Assembly: GCA_905215965.1 (NCBI GenBank)
Contig: CAJMSD010000004.1
Span: forward strand, 1-64,000
Reading direction: 5' to 3'
Source of the DNA: an uncultured bacterium
Lineage (GTDB): Bacteria > Bacillota > Clostridia > Oscillospirales > Ruminococcaceae
Length of the DNA stretch: 64,000 nucleotides
Shown here piece by piece: positions 60,584-64,000 of the stretch. The position numbers and the translations under genes were made by a program. The notes under the pieces are model-generated. The model saw only the letters and a list, made by a program, of their open reading frames with translations, ran no database searches and had not been told where the DNA came from. Numbering within the stretch: the first letter of the stretch is position 1; each line of letters starts with the position of its first letter.

Positions 60584-61621
60584 ATGAATAACGGAAGCCG
60601 AAGAAGAGGACGCAGAAAATATAAAATAAGATATGACAGAATTGCCGCTGTCGCTATCGTCCTGATAGTATTGATACTTCTTTTGTCGTCGTGCGTTAAA
60701 GGCTGCTCAAAAAAAGACGATAAGGATAAAAAGAAAGATCCGCCGCAAAGTTCGGTAGTGGACGAGCTTACAACAGATCCAAACGCTCCTCCCGCAAGCA
60801 CTCCAGACAGCCAGAATACCGATCCTAATACTCCGTCGCAGCCGGGAGTTACGGGAGCTGTCTCCGATTCTACTGTAAAGAGCATGGAATATTCTCAGAT
60901 AAATAACGGCGATCTGCTGCTTGTCAATTCTCTTTATCCATATAAATTCCAGGAGGGCGACGCTTCGATCACCACAGTATTCGATCATCGAAACGACTGT
61001 TATACAACAAGCGATAATATCATCTCTCTCGATCAGAATACAATAACTCAGCTCAACGCGCTTATGGAGGCTTATTTCAACGCTACCTCCAACAAGGATC
61101 TCCGCATCATAGGAGGCTACCGCACTATCGAAGTGCAGAATGACAAATATAACAACGGAAAATCAAAATTCCAGGGCGGTTATTCCGATTATCATACCGG
61201 AAGAAGCTTCGACATCGGAATCTTCCCTCAGGGACAGAATTCAAACTACTATAATGCCGAGGGAACATATGCATGGTTTGCGCAAAATGCCGCAAGCTAT
61301 GGCTTCATTGAAAGATATCCGAGCGGCAAGGATTCCGTTACCGGCGAGGAAGCAAGAACTTATACTTACAGATATGTAGGTGTTCCTCACGCTGTTTATA
61401 TGAAAGAAAATAATTTGTGTCTTGAGGAATATATCGAACAGATCAAATCTTTCTCCAGCAGCAATCCTCTTACGATCACAAGCGGCACAGCAACATATCA
61501 GGTCTATTATGTTGCAGCCAACGCAAACAATGTCACAGACGTTCCCGTGCCGTCAAATTATTCCTACACGATATCGGGCAACAACTCAGACGGTTTTATC
61601 GTTACGGTAACTATTGCCTGA
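60584..61621 (+). CDS. Membrane-anchored M15 D-alanyl-D-alanine carboxypeptidase-like protein
   Basis: 345 residues. One N-terminal membrane helix (about 20-36) after a basic start, a Pro/Thr/Asp-rich linker (about 45-95), and a VanY-type M15B domain (about 140-290). Zinc ligands are probably in SDYHTGRSFDIGI and VGVPHAVYM. The His-to-Asp distance is one residue shorter than in the common SxHxxGxAxD pattern. It would trim peptidoglycan stem peptides outside the cell. The last about 50 residues (TITSGTATYQVYYVAAN) are a small beta extension. Confidence 0.83.
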   Translation: MNNGSRRRGRRKYKIRYDRIAAVAIVLIVLILLLSSCVKGCSKKDDKDKKKDPPQSSVVDELTTDPNAPPASTPDSQNTDPNTPSQPGVTGAVSDSTVKSMEYSQINNGDLLLVNSLYPYKFQEGDASITTVFDHRNDCYTTSDNIISLDQNTITQLNALMEAYFNATSNKDLRIIGGYRTIEVQNDKYNNGKSKFQGGYSDYHTGRSFDIGIFPQGQNSNYYNAEGTYAWFAQNAASYGFIERYPSGKDSVTGEEARTYTYRYVGVPHAVYMKENNLCLEEYIEQIKSFSSSNPLTITSGTATYQVYYVAANANNVTDVPVPSNYSYTISGNNSDGFIVTVTIA

Positions 61622-61635
61622 CAAATACAAATAAT

Positions 61636-61698
61636 ACGGGCGGCTGAACAGCTTGCCCGTTTCGTATCTCCGTATACAGATAAATAACGGAGTTTTGA
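61636..61698 (+). terminator. Hairpins after the M15 gene
   Basis: Two stems: ACGGGC / GCCCGT around 61637-61662, and CTCCGT / ACGGAG around 61669-61693, the second followed by TTTT. Weak T-tract; termination may be partial. Confidence 0.45.
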
Positions 61699-61718
61699 CA
61701 AGAACAGGAGAATATCAA

Positions 61719-63359
61719 TTGAAAAAAATATCCGCAATAATTCTTGCCGCTTTATCGCTTTGCCAGCTTGCTTCATGCGGAGGAGACAGCTCTCAGGGAA
61801 GCGGACGCGGTCATATGTACAACGCTTCTTTGCTTAATAATCCGCAAAGCCTTGACCCTCAATTTGCTCAGGATCCTTCCTCCGCTACGGTAATATCAAA
61901 TCTTTACAGCGGTCTAATGAAATACGACAGCGACGGCAATCTTGTTTGCTGCAATGCTCTGAGCTACGATATATCCGAGGACGAGACCGTTTATACTTTT
62001 CATCTCCGCGAGGACAACAACTGGTTTTTTGACTCGAACGACAACGACAAAATAGAAAACGGAGAATACTTTCCCGTTACTGCCGACGATTATGTTTTTG
62101 CTTTCCGCAGGATCCTTGATCCAGACATGAAATCTCCTTACGCGGAACAGTTTTCATGCATAAAAAACGGCGAATCAGCTATAAAAGGAAATACTTCAAG
62201 CGAATATGCAGGAGTTTACGCCGACGACAGCTTTACCCTGAGGATAGAGCTTGAATATCCATCGGCAGAATTTATAAATCTGCTTGCGACAAATGCGGCT
62301 TGTCCCTGCAACGAGGATTTCTTTCTCGCCACTAAAGGCAGATACGGTCTCGACGACAAATCTGTCATGTCAAACGGTGCATTTTTCGTACGTCAGTGGT
62401 TCTACGATCCCTATGGCAGCAACAATATCCTCTATATGAAAAAAAATTCCGTCAACAGCTATGAGGACGATATGGTGTCTCCCTCTTATCTCAGCTTCAC
62501 TATAGAGAAAAACCAGTCCGATATAGCCGAGCTTTTCAAAAGCGGCGATATCAACTGCATGACCGTTATGAACAAGGGTTCATATAACAGCAAGAAGTAC
62601 AATATCGATGCCGTAAGAGGTACTACTCTCGGACTTATATTCAACAGAACCGATAGAGTCTGCTCGGATATTAACTTCCGTCAAGCTCTCGCCTGTGCCA
62701 CAGACAGAAATTTTGCAAATTCACAGATGAGCAGCGACGTTACGGTCGCGTATGGGATCATTCCGCCTGCCGTTCAGCTTCTTGGACGCAGCTACCGCGA
62801 TCTCACCGACGACAGCGCTATAGACTGCTTCGATGAAAAAAAAGCGCAGTCGTGTATGCAGACAGCAAAGAATAATCTTAATATTCAGACCTTCGATTCA
62901 ATAAAAATCCTTGTAAATAACGATAATTTAAATACATCGTATCTCCACCTGATAACTCAGCGCTGGCAGGATATTTTAGGAGTCTATATCGGTATTGAAG
63001 AGGTTTCGTCTGCCGATTTCAATAAACGTCTCGAAAGCGGCGATTATCAAATTGCTCTTTATCCGCTTAAAGGCTGCTGCAACAGCGGTATTTCAACATT
63101 TGAAGCTCTTTCGGAATGCAGATATACGGAAGCATCCGCCAAACTAAAAGAAAATATCGATAATATGAAAAAATGCGCTGCTTCTTCCGATCTTGTTGAA
63201 CTCTTCAGCAATGCCGAACGGCAGGCCGTTCAGGAATATTCCTTTATTCCCGTTTTTTACAAAAACGAATATCTTATATCTTCAAAGGAATGCGATGATA
63301 TTATCTTCGATGTTTTCTCGGGAGCAGTAAATTTCCGCGAAGCAAAATACTATGATTAA
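61719..63359 (+). CDS. OppA-like peptide/solute-binding lipoprotein (family 5)
   Basis: 546 residues. Lipobox QLASC and a family 5 solute-binding fold: NNPQSLDPQFAQDPSSATV near the start, TVYTFHLREDNNWFF, and LIFNRTDRVCSDINFRQALA. It would bind oligopeptides or similar ligands for an ABC importer, but no permease or ATPase genes are adjacent. TTG at 61719 is chosen because CAGGAGAA lies just upstream and the signal peptide (LKKISAIILAALSLCQLASC) begins there; the ATG at 61653 lies in the hairpin region. Confidence 0.88.
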   Translation: MKKISAIILAALSLCQLASCGGDSSQGSGRGHMYNASLLNNPQSLDPQFAQDPSSATVISNLYSGLMKYDSDGNLVCCNALSYDISEDETVYTFHLREDNNWFFDSNDNDKIENGEYFPVTADDYVFAFRRILDPDMKSPYAEQFSCIKNGESAIKGNTSSEYAGVYADDSFTLRIELEYPSAEFINLLATNAACPCNEDFFLATKGRYGLDDKSVMSNGAFFVRQWFYDPYGSNNILYMKKNSVNSYEDDMVSPSYLSFTIEKNQSDIAELFKSGDINCMTVMNKGSYNSKKYNIDAVRGTTLGLIFNRTDRVCSDINFRQALACATDRNFANSQMSSDVTVAYGIIPPAVQLLGRSYRDLTDDSAIDCFDEKKAQSCMQTAKNNLNIQTFDSIKILVNNDNLNTSYLHLITQRWQDILGVYIGIEEVSSADFNKRLESGDYQIALYPLKGCCNSGISTFEALSECRYTEASAKLKENIDNMKKCAASSDLVELFSNAERQAVQEYSFIPVFYKNEYLISSKECDDIIFDVFSGAVNFREAKYYD

Positions 63360-63364
63360 TGCAT

Positions 63365-63401
63365 AGACAGGCTGTAAACAACTACATCCTGTCTTTTTTA
63401 T
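63365..63401 (+). terminator. Terminator after the OppA-like gene
   Basis: Perfect stem AGACAGG / CCTGTCT with a 16-base loop, followed by TTTTTTAT. Confidence 0.8.
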
Positions 63402-63437
63402 ATCTTATTTTCCGTGCATTTTTATTGCGTTTTTTCA

Positions 63438-63443
63438 TATAAT
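63438..63443 (+). promoter_or_regulatory. -10 of the ptsH promoter
   Basis: A perfect TATAAT 32 bases before ptsH, without a good -35. Confidence 0.35.
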
Positions 63444-63475
63444 AACTTCATACTATTCAGATTGGAGTTGTTATT

Positions 63476-63733
63476 ATGAAAAAATTTACCTATACTATCA
63501 ATGATCCTATCGGGATACACGCGCGTCCCGCGGGACTTCTTGTAAAAACTGCCGGCAAATTTGATTCCGACATAACATTAAGCTGCGGCGATAAATCAGC
63601 AAATGCGAAAAAGCTTTTTTCCGTAATGGGAATAGGCGCGAAATGCGGTTCTTCCGTTACTGTTACCGCTGTAGGCAATGACGAAGACGCTGCCGTCAAA
63701 GAATTGAACGAATTCTTCCGCAGCAATCTCTAA
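63476..63733 (+). CDS. ptsH: Phosphocarrier protein HPr
   Basis: 85 residues. The active-site histidine lies in PIGIHARPAG (His15) and the regulatory serine in AKKLFSVMGIGA (Ser46), the site of HPr kinase. HPr carries phosphate from enzyme I to sugar-specific enzymes II or acts mainly as a regulatory protein. GGAG precedes ATG by 9 bases. Enzyme I follows after 11 bases. Confidence 0.95.
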   Translation: MKKFTYTINDPIGIHARPAGLLVKTAGKFDSDITLSCGDKSANAKKLFSVMGIGAKCGSSVTVTAVGNDEDAAVKELNEFFRSNL

Positions 63734-63744
63734 GGTCGGCGGCT

Positions 63745-64000
63745 ATGGAGATCTATAACGGAAAATCAGTTTACGGCGGTGTTGCGATCGGAAAGATCAA
63801 AATTATAAGCAATCCCGACAGTAAAATTAAAAGAACAAAAACAGACGATACCGAAGCGGAGCTTAAACGATTCCGCGCGGCTCTGAGTTCGGCTATCGCC
63901 CAGCTTAATGAGCTTTACGAAAAATCGATCCACGATATAGGAAAAGCAAATGCGGCCATTTTCGAGATCCACAGTATGATGCTCGACGATGACGATTATA
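63745..64000 (+). CDS. ptsI: PTS enzyme I, N-terminal part (runs off the window)
   Basis: 85 codons are visible: MEIYNGKSVYGGVAIGKI onward, with FRAALSSAIAQLNELYEK and ANAAIFEIHSMMLDDDDY, which match the start of enzyme I. The catalytic histidine lies beyond the window. Only AAGG is available as a weak ribosome binding site, so translation may depend on coupling to ptsH. Confidence 0.9.
   Translation, partial: MEIYNGKSVYGGVAIGKIKIISNPDSKIKRTKTDDTEAELKRFRAALSSAIAQLNELYEKSIHDIGKANAAIFEIHSMMLDDDDY

Overview
The window is chromosomal DNA of a low-to-mid GC, Gram-positive, fibre-degrading anaerobe, most likely a Ruminococcus-like member of the Oscillospiraceae/Ruminococcaceae. The evidence is type I dockerins on exported enzymes, long poly-threonine linkers, a GH26 mannanase, a complete Rnf complex, an IspH-ribosomal protein S1 fusion, SpoIIID, and Firmicute gene orders (dgt-dnaG-rpoD, cdaA-cdaR, tepA-ftsK/spoIIIE, cmk-plsC-ispH/rpsA). 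Species cannot be fixed from this sequence. Most promoters are close to TTGACA-17-TATAAT, many with an extended -10.

Layout. 1-1000: 5' end of a leftward 16S rRNA gene with tandem promoters. 1-12 kb: housekeeping genes on the + strand (phosphohexomutase, L31, YigZ, dGTPase, primase, RpoD, a DUF3343/cysteine desulfurase pair, CdaA/CdaR). 12-15 kb: a dockerin protein with binding-type modules and a convergent GH25 lysozyme. 15-26 kb: a + strand run from a TepA-like protease and FtsK to YgiQ, a ComEC-like metallo-hydrolase, DUF3006, a flavoprotein, Cmk, PlsC and IspH-S1. 26-29 kb: membrane proteins of unknown function and an AT-rich XRE regulator locus broken by an in-frame stop. 28.8-35.5 kb: a leftward operon apbE - NusG_II - Gx - rnfCDGEAB, an electron-transfer-driven ion pump with its flavin-attachment enzyme. 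35.6-43 kb: glgB, a TetR regulator sharing the intergenic region with glgB, a patatin lipase, a DUF4097 lipoprotein, an aminotransferase, and a dockerin protein with a transglutaminase-like domain. 43-52 kb: a VWA lipoprotein, a candidate structured small RNA, spoIIID, a large propeller/solute-binding lipoprotein and sbcCD. 52-56 kb: a dockerin metalloprotease and a dockerin GH26 mannanase. 56-60.5 kb: two tandem solute-binding lipoproteins and a divergent AraC regulator. 60.5-64 kb: an M15 carboxypeptidase, an OppA-like lipoprotein, HPr and the start of enzyme I.

The accessory genes form a polysaccharide-use theme: dockerin enzymes outside the cell, several lipoproteins resembling sugar- or peptide-binding proteins without permease genes nearby, and an AraC regulator. 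The most notable unexplained signals are (i) a spacing-conserved promoter element at the same distance upstream of all three sugar-type solute-binding lipoprotein genes, (ii) a probable ~130-nt pseudoknotted small RNA with its own promoter and terminator, and (iii) an internal promoter and ribosome binding site that could let S1 be made separately from the IspH-S1 fusion. No CRISPR array, insertion sequence, tRNA or prophage was found.
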